From Carthagonibacter sp032251515 (GTDB taxonomy: Bacteria > Gemmatimonadota > Gemmatimonadetes > Palauibacterales > Palauibacteraceae), in assembly GCA_032251515.1 (NCBI GenBank), contig JAVVDU010000007.1:18789-82788 (forward strand): a DNA stretch of 64,000 nt. Reading direction: 5' to 3'. The notes beneath the pieces are model-generated. The model worked only from the letters and a program-made list of their open reading frames with translations, was not told the DNA's origin and did no database searches. The position numbers and the translations under genes are program-made. Below, piece by piece: positions 8,423 to 16,851 of this stretch (position 1 is its first letter; every line of letters starts with the position of its first letter).

Positions 8423-9475
8423 ATGACGTCTCCCCGCGCCGCACCGCGCGGCCCGCTCGTGTACCGCGATCCGGCCCGGACGGCGTGGCGCGTCTCCGGC
8501 GCCGGGGCGGCTCGCGCCCTGCACGGGCTCCTCACCAACGACATCCTCGCCCCGGCGCCGGGCGCGGCCATCTCGTGTCTCGTCCTCGATCCGCGCGGCC
8601 GGACGCTGGCGGACGTGCGCGTCCTGAAGGGGGAGGCCGGGCTCGTGCTCGACCTGCCGGCGGCCGCCGCCGAAGCGCTGGCGGCGCACTTCGCCCGGTA
8701 TCTGCCGCCCCGCCTGGCCCGGACGGAACCGCTGGAGGGGGCCGTGCTGGTCCGCGTCCTCGGTCCGGAGGCGGACGCCGCGGCCCGGGAGGCGGTCGGC
8801 GCGGGCGATGGCCCGGAGCCAGGCCGCTTCGTGCCGTTCGGGGGCGGGGGGACGGACCACGGGCCGGGCGGGGCCGCGAGCGCGGGGACCCCTGACCGCC
8901 CGCAGGCCGCCGGGGCCGCGGATGATGCCGCGGGCCCGGCCGGGTTCCTCGTCGGGCGGTGGCCGGACGAGGGCGGGGGCATCGACGTGCTTCTCCTCCG
9001 CGCCGCCGACGCCGGGCAGCGGCTGGAGCGGGCCGCGGCGGCGCGGGGCGGCGGGCCCCTGGACGACGATGCCTGGGAGGCGTGGCGCATCGAGCGGGGG
9101 ATCCCGGAGTTCGGTCGCGACTTCGATGCGGCGAACCTGCCCCAGGAGACCGGGCTCGCGGCGCGGACCGTCAGCTTCGAGAAGGGCTGTTACACGGGCC
9201 AGGAAGTCGTGGCCCGCATCCACTACCGCGGCCACGTGAACCGCCACCTGCGCGGGCTGCGCTTCCCCGCCGGCGCAGCTCCCCCGGTCGGCGCTTCCAT
9301 GTATCTCGGCGAAAAGGAGATCGGCCGCGTCACCTCGACGGCGCGTTCGCCCTCCCTCGGCCCGATCGGCCTCGGCATGGTGCGCCGGGAGGTCGCGCCC
9401 GGCGACTGCGTGGGGCTCGCCCCGGGCGGTCCGGCGGACATCGAAGTGGTCGAATTTCCCTTTACATCGGCGTAA
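8423..9475 (+). CDS. ygfZ: YgfZ/GcvT family folate-binding protein
   Basis: A 350-residue protein related to the T-protein of glycine cleavage. The diagnostic YgfZ motif is present as FEKGCYTGQEVVAR, whose cysteine is needed for function. In E. coli, YgfZ (IbaG-independent Fe-S maintenance factor) binds tetrahydrofolate and supports Fe-S enzymes such as the tRNA methylthiotransferase MiaB, so placement beside an Fe-S aconitase is suggestive. The N-terminal domain (LLTNDILAPAPG, about 35-46) matches the folate-binding fold. A low-complexity Gly/Ala/Asp insertion lies at about 130-175. ATG 8423 follows GAAGGCGG and is preferred over an earlier in-frame ATG at 8252, since that stretch is proline-rich and unlike the family. 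Confidence 0.85.
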   Translation: MTSPRAAPRGPLVYRDPARTAWRVSGAGAARALHGLLTNDILAPAPGAAISCLVLDPRGRTLADVRVLKGEAGLVLDLPAAAAEALAAHFARYLPPRLARTEPLEGAVLVRVLGPEADAAAREAVGAGDGPEPGRFVPFGGGGTDHGPGGAASAGTPDRPQAAGAADDAAGPAGFLVGRWPDEGGGIDVLLLRAADAGQRLERAAAARGGGPLDDDAWEAWRIERGIPEFGRDFDAANLPQETGLAARTVSFEKGCYTGQEVVARIHYRGHVNRHLRGLRFPAGAAPPVGASMYLGEKEIGRVTSTARSPSLGPIGLGMVRREVAPGDCVGLAPGGPADIEVVEFPFTSA

Positions 9476-9492
9476 AGCGACAGCGTCGCCGT

Positions 9493-9521
9493 TTGAACTT
9501 TGCCGCGGCCGCGCCTATGTT
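9493..9521 (+). promoter_or_regulatory. Promoter candidate for the 2-oxoacid dehydrogenase operon
   Basis: TTGAAC (9493-9498) and TATGTT (9516-9521) are 17 nt apart, about 115 nt before the E1 alpha gene. Just upstream, at 9477-9489, a 5-bp dyad GCGAC/GTCGC directly after the ygfZ stop may help to end the preceding transcript. Confidence 0.55.
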
Positions 9522-9641
9522 CGCGGATCGGTGGCGGTTTCGGGCCACGCGTGGGCGACGTTCCCCGCACCGGGTCCCGGGACGGCGAGGCACGACCTCC
9601 AGCGCGGGTGAGGCGCCCTGAAATCCATCGGCAGGCAGGAG

Positions 9642-10655
9642 ATGCTGGACCTGCACCGCTTCATGGTGCTGACCCGGACGCTGGAGGAACGGCTGGAAGT
9701 CCTGTTCAAGCAGGGCCACATCGTCGGCGGGCTGTACCGCAGCCTCGGCCAGGAGGCCACGGCGGTGGGCAGCGCCTTCGCCCTGGAGGAGGGCGACTGG
9801 CTCGCCCCGTCGATCCGGGACATGGGCGCGCTGTTCGTGCGCGGCCTGGCGCCCGAGGAGATGCTGCGGCAGTACACGGCCCGCGGCACCTCCCTGTGCG
9901 CGGGAAAGGACAACACGACGCATTTCACCGTCCCGGAGCTCGGCCTGCTCGGCCCGATCAGCCCGCTCGGCACCCAGCTCTGCGTGCTGAACGGCGTGGC
10001 GTTCGCGTTCCGGCGACGCGGCACGGACCGGGTCTGCCTGACCTACCAGGGAGAGGGCGCGAGCCGCACGGGAGCCTCGCACGAGGGGTTCGCGATGGCC
10101 GCCGCCCTCGACCTTCCCGTCGTGATCGTGCTCGAGCACAACCGCTGGTCGTTCGGCACGCGCAGCGACCGGGCCGCGGCGGTGGAAGACTGGGCGCACA
10201 CGGCGGTGGCGTACGGGCTGCCCGCGCGGAGCGTGGACGGCAACGACGTTCTCGAGGTGTGGGAGGCGACGGGCGAGGCCGTCTCCCGGGCCCGCTCCGG
10301 CGGTGGACCCGGCGTGGTGGTGGCCGAGACGTACCGCATGCTGGGCCACGCGCAGCACGACGCCCAGCGCTACGTGCCGGCGGAGGAGTTGGAGGAGTGG
10401 CGGGCGCGCGACCCGATCCGGAGATTCGAGAAGGTGCTGCTGGACGAGGGCTTCCTGTCGCAGGCGGGCATCGAGGAGGTACACGCCGACGTGACCGCGG
10501 AGGTCGCCGCGGCGGCGGAGCGGGCGCTGGACGAGCCGTATCCCGTCCCCGAGGAGGCACGGACGCGGGTGTACGCCGATCCCGGCGACGATCCCCCGAT
10601 TCCGTGGACGCGCACCGATCCCGTGGCGGGCGACTATCTGGGAGGTGCCGCGTGA
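9642..10655 (+). CDS. 2-oxoacid dehydrogenase E1 component, alpha subunit
   Basis: A 337-residue thiamin-diphosphate enzyme subunit. The ThDP/Mg2+ region is recognisable as YQGEGASRTGASHEGF ending in LEHNRWSFGT; family members usually have GDG..NN, here GEG..HN. It decarboxylates a 2-oxoacid (pyruvate or branched-chain) and passes the acyl group to the E2 lipoyl arm in the cytosolic complex. It is the first gene of E1 alpha-E1 beta-E2, with its TGA overlapping the E1 beta GTG by 4 nt. The ATG used here lies inside a conserved N-terminal helix; a CTG eight codons earlier (9618, reading LKSIGRQE) gives a more typical family N-terminus and may be the true start. No E3 gene is nearby. Confidence 0.9.
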   Translation: MLDLHRFMVLTRTLEERLEVLFKQGHIVGGLYRSLGQEATAVGSAFALEEGDWLAPSIRDMGALFVRGLAPEEMLRQYTARGTSLCAGKDNTTHFTVPELGLLGPISPLGTQLCVLNGVAFAFRRRGTDRVCLTYQGEGASRTGASHEGFAMAAALDLPVVIVLEHNRWSFGTRSDRAAAVEDWAHTAVAYGLPARSVDGNDVLEVWEATGEAVSRARSGGGPGVVVAETYRMLGHAQHDAQRYVPAEELEEWRARDPIRRFEKVLLDEGFLSQAGIEEVHADVTAEVAAAAERALDEPYPVPEEARTRVYADPGDDPPIPWTRTDPVAGDYLGGAA

Positions 10656-11725
10656 GCGGATCCGATCCGGCCGGCCCGTCGCCGCCGCGCCCCGTCCCGT
10701 CGCCGGCCGATGACGCCGCGCGGGCCGCGGGCGCGCAGACGCCCCTCGTCGAGGTCACCTACCTCGAGGCGATCCGCGAGGCGATGCGGGCGGAGATGCG
10801 CCGCGACGACCGCGTGTTCCTGCTCGGCGAGGACATCGGCGTGTACGGCGGCGCGTTCAAGATCACCGAGGGGTTCCTGGAGGAGTTCGGCCCGGACCGG
10901 GTGATCGACACGCCGATCAGCGAGGCAGCGATCGTGGGAGCCGCGATCGGCGCGGCGCACATGGGCCTGCGGCCGGTGGCCGAGATGCAGTTCATCGACT
11001 TCATCGCCCCGGCGTTCGACATGATCGTGAACTTCGCGGCGAAGTCCCGCTACCGGACGGGAATCGGGGCCGGGCTGGTGATCCGCGGCCCGTGCGGCGG
11101 CGGCGCCCGTTCGGGCCCCTTCCACTCGCAGAACGTGGAGTCGTACTTCGCCAACGTGCCCGGCCTGAAGATGGTCGCGCCGGCGACGGCCCGGGACGCC
11201 GCCGGGCTGCTCATCGCGGCGATCCGCGACCCGGATCCCGTGCTCTACTTCGAGCACAAGTTCCTGTACCGCCGGGTGAAAGAGGCGCTGCCGCCGGGCG
11301 ACGAGATCGTGGTGCCGCTCGGACGGGCGCGCACGCACCGGCCCGGCGACGCCCTGACCATCGTCACGTGGGGCGCCATGGTCTGGAAGTGCGCCGCCGC
11401 CGCCGACCGGATCGCGGCGGAGGACGGGGCCGAGTGCGAGGTCATCGACCTCCGCTCGCTGCGGCCGCTGGATGCAGACGCGATCGTGAACGGCGTGCGG
11501 CGGACGGGGCGGCTCCTCGTGGTGCACGAGGCCCCCGGGTTCGGGGGGCTGGCCGGCGAGATCTGCGCCCAGGTCAACGAGCGGGCGTTCGAGTGGCTCG
11601 ACGCGCCCGTGCGGCGCGTCACGGCGCTGGACACCCCCGTCCCGTTCGCTCCGACGCTCGAAGACTGGTTCCTGCCGCAGGAAGAGGACATCGTGGCGGC
11701 CGCCCGCTGGCTGCTCGCCTACTGA
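10652..11725 (+). CDS. 2-oxoacid dehydrogenase E1 component, beta subunit
   Basis: A 357-residue transketolase-like beta subunit pairing with the preceding alpha subunit. Landmarks are LLGEDIGVYGGAFKIT, the ThDP-contacting region DTPISEAAIVGAAIGAA, the FHSQNVESYFANVPGLKMV segment and the C-terminal VVHEAPGFGGLAGEI. An Ala/Pro-rich extension of about 28 residues precedes the conserved core (VEVTYLEAIREAM). The start is GTG 10652, overlapping the E1 alpha stop (GTGA). The sequence is closer in general form to branched-chain 2-oxoacid/acetoin-type two-subunit E1 enzymes than to the single-chain pyruvate dehydrogenase of enterobacteria, so substrate assignment is open. Confidence 0.92.
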   Translation: MSGSDPAGPSPPRPVPSPADDAARAAGAQTPLVEVTYLEAIREAMRAEMRRDDRVFLLGEDIGVYGGAFKITEGFLEEFGPDRVIDTPISEAAIVGAAIGAAHMGLRPVAEMQFIDFIAPAFDMIVNFAAKSRYRTGIGAGLVIRGPCGGGARSGPFHSQNVESYFANVPGLKMVAPATARDAAGLLIAAIRDPDPVLYFEHKFLYRRVKEALPPGDEIVVPLGRARTHRPGDALTIVTWGAMVWKCAAAADRIAAEDGAECEVIDLRSLRPLDADAIVNGVRRTGRLLVVHEAPGFGGLAGEICAQVNERAFEWLDAPVRRVTALDTPVPFAPTLEDWFLPQEEDIVAAARWLLAY

Positions 11726-11753
11726 CACGAGCCACCCGGAAGAGGATACGGAC

Positions 11754-13166
11754 ATGGCCAAGGTCGACGTGATCATGCCCCAGATGGGAGAGTCCATCGC
11801 CGAGGGCACCCTGACGAAGTGGCTCAAGAAGGTGGGCGACCAGGTGGAGCGGGACGAGGACCTGTTCGAGATCTCCACCGACAAGGTCGACGCGGACATC
11901 CCGTCTCCGCAGAGCGGCACGCTGGTGGAGATCCTCGTCGAGGAGGGCGAGACGGTGGAGGTGAACGCCGTCGTCGCCCGCATCGACACCGAGGGCGGCG
12001 CGGCCGACGCCGAAGGCTCGGCGGGAACGGACGAGGAGGAGCCGGAGCCCGCGGAAGCCGCGGCGGACGGAGGGGCCGGTGCGGCGGACGCGGATGCCGC
12101 CGTCGGGAAAGGCGACGGCGAACCGGCCGACCGCGAGGAGCGGCTCCGCACCCGCAGCACGCCGCTCGTCCGGAAGATCGCCGCGGAGCACGACGTCGAC
12201 ATCTCCGAGGTCGAGGGGAGCGGGATCGCCGGACGCGTGACGCGCGACGACATCCTCGCCCACATCGAGGCGCGCGCGAAGGGCGAGGCGCCCGCGGCGA
12301 AGCGGGCGGGCGCCCCGGCCGACGCCCCCGCGCCCGAGAAGGCCGCGCAGGAGAAGCCCGCCGCCGCGCCGGCCGAGGCGGCTCGTCCCGGCACGATGCG
12401 CGTGCCGATCCACGGCGCGACACTCGACATCCGGATCCCCCAGGTGCCGGTCCGCGAGGGCGACCGCGTCGAGGAAATGAGCCGCGTCCGGCTCCGCACG
12501 ATGGAGCACATGCTCATGTCGAAGCGGATCTCGGCGCACGTCACGTCGGTGAACGAGATCGACTTCGAGCGGGTCGTGGCGCTCCGCCGGAAGCTGAAGC
12601 CGAAGTTCGAGGAGCAGGGCGTGAAGCTCACCTACGGCCCGTTCATCATGAAGGCCGTGGTCGAGGGCCTGCTCGCCTACCCCATCCTGAACGCGTCGGT
12701 GGACGGGACGCGCATCGTCTATCACCGCGACGTGAACCTCGGGATCGCGGTGGCGGTGAACGACGGCAAGGAGCTCATCGTCCCGGTGCTGCGCAACGCC
12801 GACCGGCTGTCGCTGCTCGGCCTCGCGCAGGGTGCGAACGAGCTCGCCGAGAAGGCGCGCTCCAAGACGCTCGACTTCGACGACATCCAGGGCGGCTCGT
12901 TCACGATCACCAACGTCGGGGTCTTCGGGAACCTGTTCGGGACTCCGATCGTGAACCAGCCGCAGGTGGCGATCCTCGGGACGGGCGTGATCGAGAAGCG
13001 TCCCGTCGTGGCGCAGGACGCGCACGGCAACGACGTGATCGCGATCCGGCACATGTCCTACTTCGGGCTCAGCTACGACCACCGCGTGGTGGACGGCGCG
13101 ATGGCGGCCTTCTTCCTGAACAAGGTGAAGGAAGTGCTGGAGAACTTCCCGGAGGAAGGCGTCTGA
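11754..13166 (+). CDS. Dihydrolipoamide acyltransferase (E2) of a 2-oxoacid dehydrogenase complex
   Basis: A 470-residue E2 with the full domain order: one lipoyl domain (1-80; lipoylated lysine in ISTDKVDAD, K43), an acidic Ala/Glu linker, a peripheral-subunit-binding domain (about 135-170, STPLVRKIAAEHDVD), a second Ala/Pro linker, and the catalytic trimer domain (about 240-470) with the active-site SYDHRVVDGA. It transfers the acyl group from lipoate to CoA and forms the core on which E1 and E3 assemble. GESIAEGT in the lipoyl domain and a single lipoyl domain are typical of branched-chain or 2-oxoglutarate E2s. It is third in the E1 alpha-E1 beta-E2 operon, 28 nt after E1 beta. Confidence 0.93.
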   Translation: MAKVDVIMPQMGESIAEGTLTKWLKKVGDQVERDEDLFEISTDKVDADIPSPQSGTLVEILVEEGETVEVNAVVARIDTEGGAADAEGSAGTDEEEPEPAEAAADGGAGAADADAAVGKGDGEPADREERLRTRSTPLVRKIAAEHDVDISEVEGSGIAGRVTRDDILAHIEARAKGEAPAAKRAGAPADAPAPEKAAQEKPAAAPAEAARPGTMRVPIHGATLDIRIPQVPVREGDRVEEMSRVRLRTMEHMLMSKRISAHVTSVNEIDFERVVALRRKLKPKFEEQGVKLTYGPFIMKAVVEGLLAYPILNASVDGTRIVYHRDVNLGIAVAVNDGKELIVPVLRNADRLSLLGLAQGANELAEKARSKTLDFDDIQGGSFTITNVGVFGNLFGTPIVNQPQVAILGTGVIEKRPVVAQDAHGNDVIAIRHMSYFGLSYDHRVVDGAMAAFFLNKVKEVLENFPEEGV

Positions 13167-13190
13167 GACGCTCCCGCGCCGTGATGTGAT

Positions 13191-13228
13191 CGCGGCCCGC
13201 GGGGCATGGGTCTCGGCCGCGGGCCGCG
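13191..13228. terminator. GC-rich hairpin between convergent genes
   Basis: Two perfect 12-bp arms, CGCGGCCCGCGG (13191-13202) and CCGCGGGCCGCG (13217-13228), with a 14-nt loop lie between the E2 stop and the convergent peptidase stop. No T-run follows on either strand, so it may be a bidirectional, non-canonical terminator. Confidence 0.55.
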
Positions 13229-13259
13229 GGACGGGACCGGCCGCGGGGCCGCGGAAACT

Positions 13260-15677
13260 TCAGTCGGGGAGGCCGCGCCGGGCGAGCGCTGCGAACAGGA
13301 GAGGCACCGACGCCCGCGCCTGGCCCCGGTACAGCGGGTCGAAGGCGAACAACACGACGCGGCCGCGCCCCAGAGGCACCTCCAGCGCGGCGGTGGCGCC
13401 CGCCAGATGCGACTCGCCGTGCACCCAGCCCGACAGCACGGTGGGGCGGGCCCCGAAGCGGGCGATCACCCGGGCTCCCGACCCGGGCCGCCGCTGCAGG
13501 GCGTACGGCCCGTTCAGCCACGCGGCCAGGCGACGCGGCGTTCCGGCCGCCACCGCGGCGGCGGAGTCCACGGCGAGCGACACGATGGCGCCCGGCGCGA
13601 GGAAGTCCTCGTCCGGCAGGTCACGCAGCGGCTGGTCCACCGGAAGCCCGAGCGCCTGGATCGCGAAATCCGTCGCTCCGCCGATCGCCACGAGCGTGCC
13701 GCCGCCCTCGACGTAACTCCGCAGCGCCCGCGCCCCCTCCCCAGCCAGCCCGCCGGTGTAGGCGGGCGGCTGCTCGCCGGGCTGCCAGCCCTCGGCGAGG
13801 GCGTTCGCGGCGATCGAGGGCAACAGGATCGCCGTCCAATCCCGCGGCAGCCCTCCCGTCACCAGGTCCTCGTCGCGCAGGACGGCGTACGGCACGCCAG
13901 CCCGGTCGAACCACCAGCGTGCCCAGCCCTCGTTCTCCGCCGGCACCCACGGCCTGTACAGTCCGATCAGGGTCCCGGCTTCCGCGGCCAGCATCTCCGC
14001 GCGGCGGCGTGGCCGGTCGGTCTCTCGCACCGGTTCGGCGGGAACTGCCGGAACCGCGGCGAGCGGCACGGCCTCCGCCCCCAGCAGCAGGGCGAGCGTG
14101 TGCGCGGTGCTCCACCCGTACGGCGGCACCGGCGTCGCGTCCGGCCCCCGACCATCGAATGCGGGCGGATACGGCTTCGGCGCCAGGAGGACCTGCGCGA
14201 AGGCGGCGTACGGCTGCCGCATCGGGACCAGGTAGGTGCCGGCGGGGAACCCCCGGCCGGCGGCGCGGAAGGCCTCGGCGCTGCGCTCCACCTCGACGCC
14301 ACCGGTCACCAGCGCATCCACGAGCGCCTCGACCGCCCCGGAGTCGTGCGCCGCGGGCGGGATCGCCCAGGCAGCGGGCCGACCCGGCCGGCCGGCCACG
14401 GCCCGCTCGCCCACGGCGACGAAGGTGCGCAGCCAGTCCGTGCGCCGCCCGCTCGCCTCGCGGAGGACGGCCAGGGAGGCCGCCTCCATCATCGACAGCG
14501 CGTCGGCCAGCGTCCACTCCCCCCCGGGCCATGGGCGGGGGAAGTTCCACGAGGCCCTCTTCGGGTCGTAGCCTCGACCCGCCTCCAGCTGCTCGAACGG
14601 CACCGTCACGGGGGTGGCCAGGCGGGCCGAAGCGGTCTCGCTGAGGATCCGCACCGCGCCGTGGTACAGCGGCCAGGCGCGGCCCGGGTCCCAGGCGTCG
14701 AAGTCGCCCGCCACCAGCACGCCGCTCCGTCCCTCCCGCAGGAGCGACCACGCCACGGCCGTGCCCAGCGCGTTCGTCGCGCCGACGAGGAGCGGGTCGA
14801 CGTTCGGCTCGATGGGGTCGATCCACGGCGGCAGGAAGAGCCGGCTCGCGTGCGTGCCCTGCTGGTGCACGTCGTGCACGATGTGCGGCCGCCACGCGAG
14901 GTGGACCCGCTCGACGACGGCGCGCGTCTCGGCCAGCGTGAACGCGTACCAGTCACGGTTGTTGTCGTGGCCGGCGTAGTGATGGTAGAGGAAGGGGGGC
15001 GGCGACCCCTCCCAGGGCATGTCGATCGTCGCTCGGTACCAGTCCGCCACCAGGTCCGTCCCGTCGGGGTTCAGGGACGGAACCACGAGGACCACCGTCT
15101 CGTCGAGGATCCGCTGGACGTCAGGGGCATCGGAGGAGGCGAGCCGGTACGCGAGACGCACCGGAAGCAGCGAGCCCGCCACCTCGGTCGAGTGCAGCCC
15201 GGCGGTCACGGCCACCACCAGCCGCCCGCGCCGCACCAGGTCCGCCCGTTCCTCCGCGTCGCGGATCCGCCGGGGATCGGCGAGGCGCGCCTGGATCTCC
15301 CGCAGCTCCTCGAGCCGCTCCAGGTTCCGCGGACTGCTGATCGTCAGGAGCGTGAGCGGCCGGTCCAGGGTCGAGCGTCCGATCGTGTCCAGCACGATCC
15401 GGTCGCTCGCCGCCGCCAGCGTGTCGAGATAGGCCGAGATCGCGCCCCAGTCGGCGAGCCGACGCGGTTCGCCGGGCTGAAAGCCGAGAACGTCTTCCGG
15501 GAGAGGAAGGGGACGGTCCGCCGCGGCCCGCTGGGGCGGTGCCTCCTGGCCCCGGGCCGCCGGGGGCGCCACGACGGCAGCGGCCAGCGCCAGCCACGCC
15601 AGGAAGGCCCGTGTGGCCCGCGACGGGCCGAAGGACGAGGCGCCGGCCGGCCGGCCGCGGTCCTCGCCCGCCCTCAC
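13260..15677 (-). CDS. Secreted M14-family zinc carboxypeptidase-like protein
   Basis: An 805-residue protein. A basic n-region, a hydrophobic run (FLAWLALAAAVVAPPA) and ARGQEAP form a Sec-type signal peptide near residues 20-45. The M14 catalytic domain follows: zinc ligands HxxE in GLHSTEVAG and a later His in HDVHQQG, with LNPDGTD and NNRDWY typical of the substrate-binding region. After about residue 400 comes a long domain ending in a glutamine amidotransferase-like beta/alpha fold (SYVEGGGTLVAIGGATDFA), as in other large bacterial M14 proteins. Role: likely periplasmic or extracellular peptide degradation. The GTG start at 15677 overlaps the HAD phosphatase stop (GTGA). Confidence 0.85.
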   Translation of the reverse strand: MRAGEDRGRPAGASSFGPSRATRAFLAWLALAAAVVAPPAARGQEAPPQRAAADRPLPLPEDVLGFQPGEPRRLADWGAISAYLDTLAAASDRIVLDTIGRSTLDRPLTLLTISSPRNLERLEELREIQARLADPRRIRDAEERADLVRRGRLVVAVTAGLHSTEVAGSLLPVRLAYRLASSDAPDVQRILDETVVLVVPSLNPDGTDLVADWYRATIDMPWEGSPPPFLYHHYAGHDNNRDWYAFTLAETRAVVERVHLAWRPHIVHDVHQQGTHASRLFLPPWIDPIEPNVDPLLVGATNALGTAVAWSLLREGRSGVLVAGDFDAWDPGRAWPLYHGAVRILSETASARLATPVTVPFEQLEAGRGYDPKRASWNFPRPWPGGEWTLADALSMMEAASLAVLREASGRRTDWLRTFVAVGERAVAGRPGRPAAWAIPPAAHDSGAVEALVDALVTGGVEVERSAEAFRAAGRGFPAGTYLVPMRQPYAAFAQVLLAPKPYPPAFDGRGPDATPVPPYGWSTAHTLALLLGAEAVPLAAVPAVPAEPVRETDRPRRRAEMLAAEAGTLIGLYRPWVPAENEGWARWWFDRAGVPYAVLRDEDLVTGGLPRDWTAILLPSIAANALAEGWQPGEQPPAYTGGLAGEGARALRSYVEGGGTLVAIGGATDFAIQALGLPVDQPLRDLPDEDFLAPGAIVSLAVDSAAAVAAGTPRRLAAWLNGPYALQRRPGSGARVIARFGARPTVLSGWVHGESHLAGATAALEVPLGRGRVVLFAFDPLYRGQARASVPLLFAALARRGLPD

Positions 15678-16656
15678 GCCCCGCCCCCCACCCCGAAGAG
15701 CGCCGGGATTTCGGCGAGGGAGGCCACGATGCGGTCGGGACGCAACTCCTCGGGCGTCCGCTCCGGGCTTGTGGCCGCGGCACCCTTGCCCGTCCGGACC
15801 TGCACGGTCATGGTGCCGGCGCGACGCCCGCCGCGCACGTCGCTCTCGGCGTCGTCTCCCACCACCGCCAGCTGGTCCACCGGCAGTCCGAGATCGGCCG
15901 CCGCCATCGCGAAGAACGTCGGCGCTGGTTTTCCGACGAGCACGGCCTCCACGCCCGCGGCGTACTCGAGCGCCGCCACGAAGGGGCCCGCATCGAGCGT
16001 CGGCCCGCCGTCGGAGATCCAGTACCGGTTGCGGTGGATCGCGACGAGCCGCGCCCCCGCCCGCAGGGCGAGAAAGGCCCGGTTCAGGCGATCGAAATCG
16101 AAGGCCCGGCCCAGGTCTCCGACCAGCACGACCTCGGCGGCCGTGTCCGGCTCCGGGGTCCCGTCCGTCTCCGCGGCCTCGTCGGTGAGCTCGAATTCCG
16201 CCAGGTCGTCGCACGTCGCATCCGGAACCAGCGCGCACACCCTCCGGATGCCCTCGCCCCGCAGCCAGCGCGCCGCCGCCGCCGGAGCCGTCAGGATCTC
16301 GTCCGCGCNNNNNNNNNNNNNNNNNNNNNNNNNNNNNNNNNNNNNNNNNNNNNNNNNNNNNNNNNNNNNNNNNNNNNNNNNNNNNNNNNNNNNNNNNNNN
16401 NNNNNNNNTCGCCCCGCAGCCAGCGCGCCGCCGCCGCCGGAGCCGTCAGGATCTCGTCCGCGCGCGTCCGCAGTCCCATCGCGGCCAGCGCCTCGACGAT
16501 GTCGGCCCGCGAGCGACGACTCGTGTTCGTGGTGAACAGGAAGGGAACCTCCACGTCGCGCAGCCTCCGGATGGCGGCGGCCGCGCCGGGCACCAGGGCC
16601 CCGCCTTCGTACACGGTTCCATCCAGGTCGATCAGGAGGCCCCGAGGGGTCCTCAC
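15674..16656 (-). CDS. HAD-IIA phosphatase (NagD/PGP/LHPP type), interrupted by an assembly gap
   Basis: The coding frame is broken by 100 Ns (16309-16408). The 55 nt before and after the Ns are identical. Deleting the Ns and one copy removes 155 nt and leaves 828 nt, an intact 275-residue frame, so the gene is almost certainly whole. HAD motifs are all present: LIDLDGTVYEGG (I), TTNTSRRS (II), GKPAPTFF (III) and VVGDDAESDVRGG (IV). The C2-type cap between II and III is typical of subclass IIA enzymes that dephosphorylate small phospho-metabolites (2-phosphoglycolate, nucleotides, glycerol phosphate). GTG 16656 is the only plausible start before motif I. It is translationally coupled to the M14 gene. 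The substrate is unknown. Confidence 0.85.
16254..16463. other. Scaffold gap (100 N) with duplicated 55-nt flanks: assembly artefact
   Basis: Positions 16254-16308 and 16409-16463 are the same 55 nt, separated by exactly 100 Ns. Equal contig-end overlaps of 55 nt are what a de Bruijn assembler with k=55 leaves when two contigs are scaffolded but not merged. Collapsing the duplication restores the HAD gene. Confidence 0.93.
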
Positions 16657-16851
16657 GCAGGCTCCTCCGCTGTGTGTCCGCGTGTCCGCCGCTTTCAGCC
16701 GACCACCCATCGCCCGGGGCCCGGCTCCGCCGGTTCGCGCCGGGACCGTGGCCGCGACTTGTGGCGGGCCGCTCCGCCCCGAATCTTCGGCCGGGTTCGC
16801 CTCCACGCCAGTAGCGGGTTCGTCCAGACCCCATGCCTCCGGGAGGATCCG

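Noticed and set aside
5341..9090. A 1249-codon open frame on the minus strand
   Set aside because: It is antisense to the patatin and ygfZ genes and in a different frame from the aconitase. Its product is an Arg/Pro/Gly-rich low-complexity string, as expected for GC-rich shadow frames.
13191..13228. Palindrome as a dif or phage attachment site
   Set aside because: Pure GC arms between convergent genes, with no dif-like core and no integrase nearby; a terminator is simpler.
16291..16308. HAD gene as a frameshifted pseudogene
   Set aside because: The break coincides with 100 Ns and duplicated 55-nt ends; collapsing the artefact restores the frame.
13206..16535. A 1109-codon plus-strand frame crossing the N gap
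   Set aside because: Shadow of the M14 and HAD genes; it has no recognisable domain and reads through the Ns.
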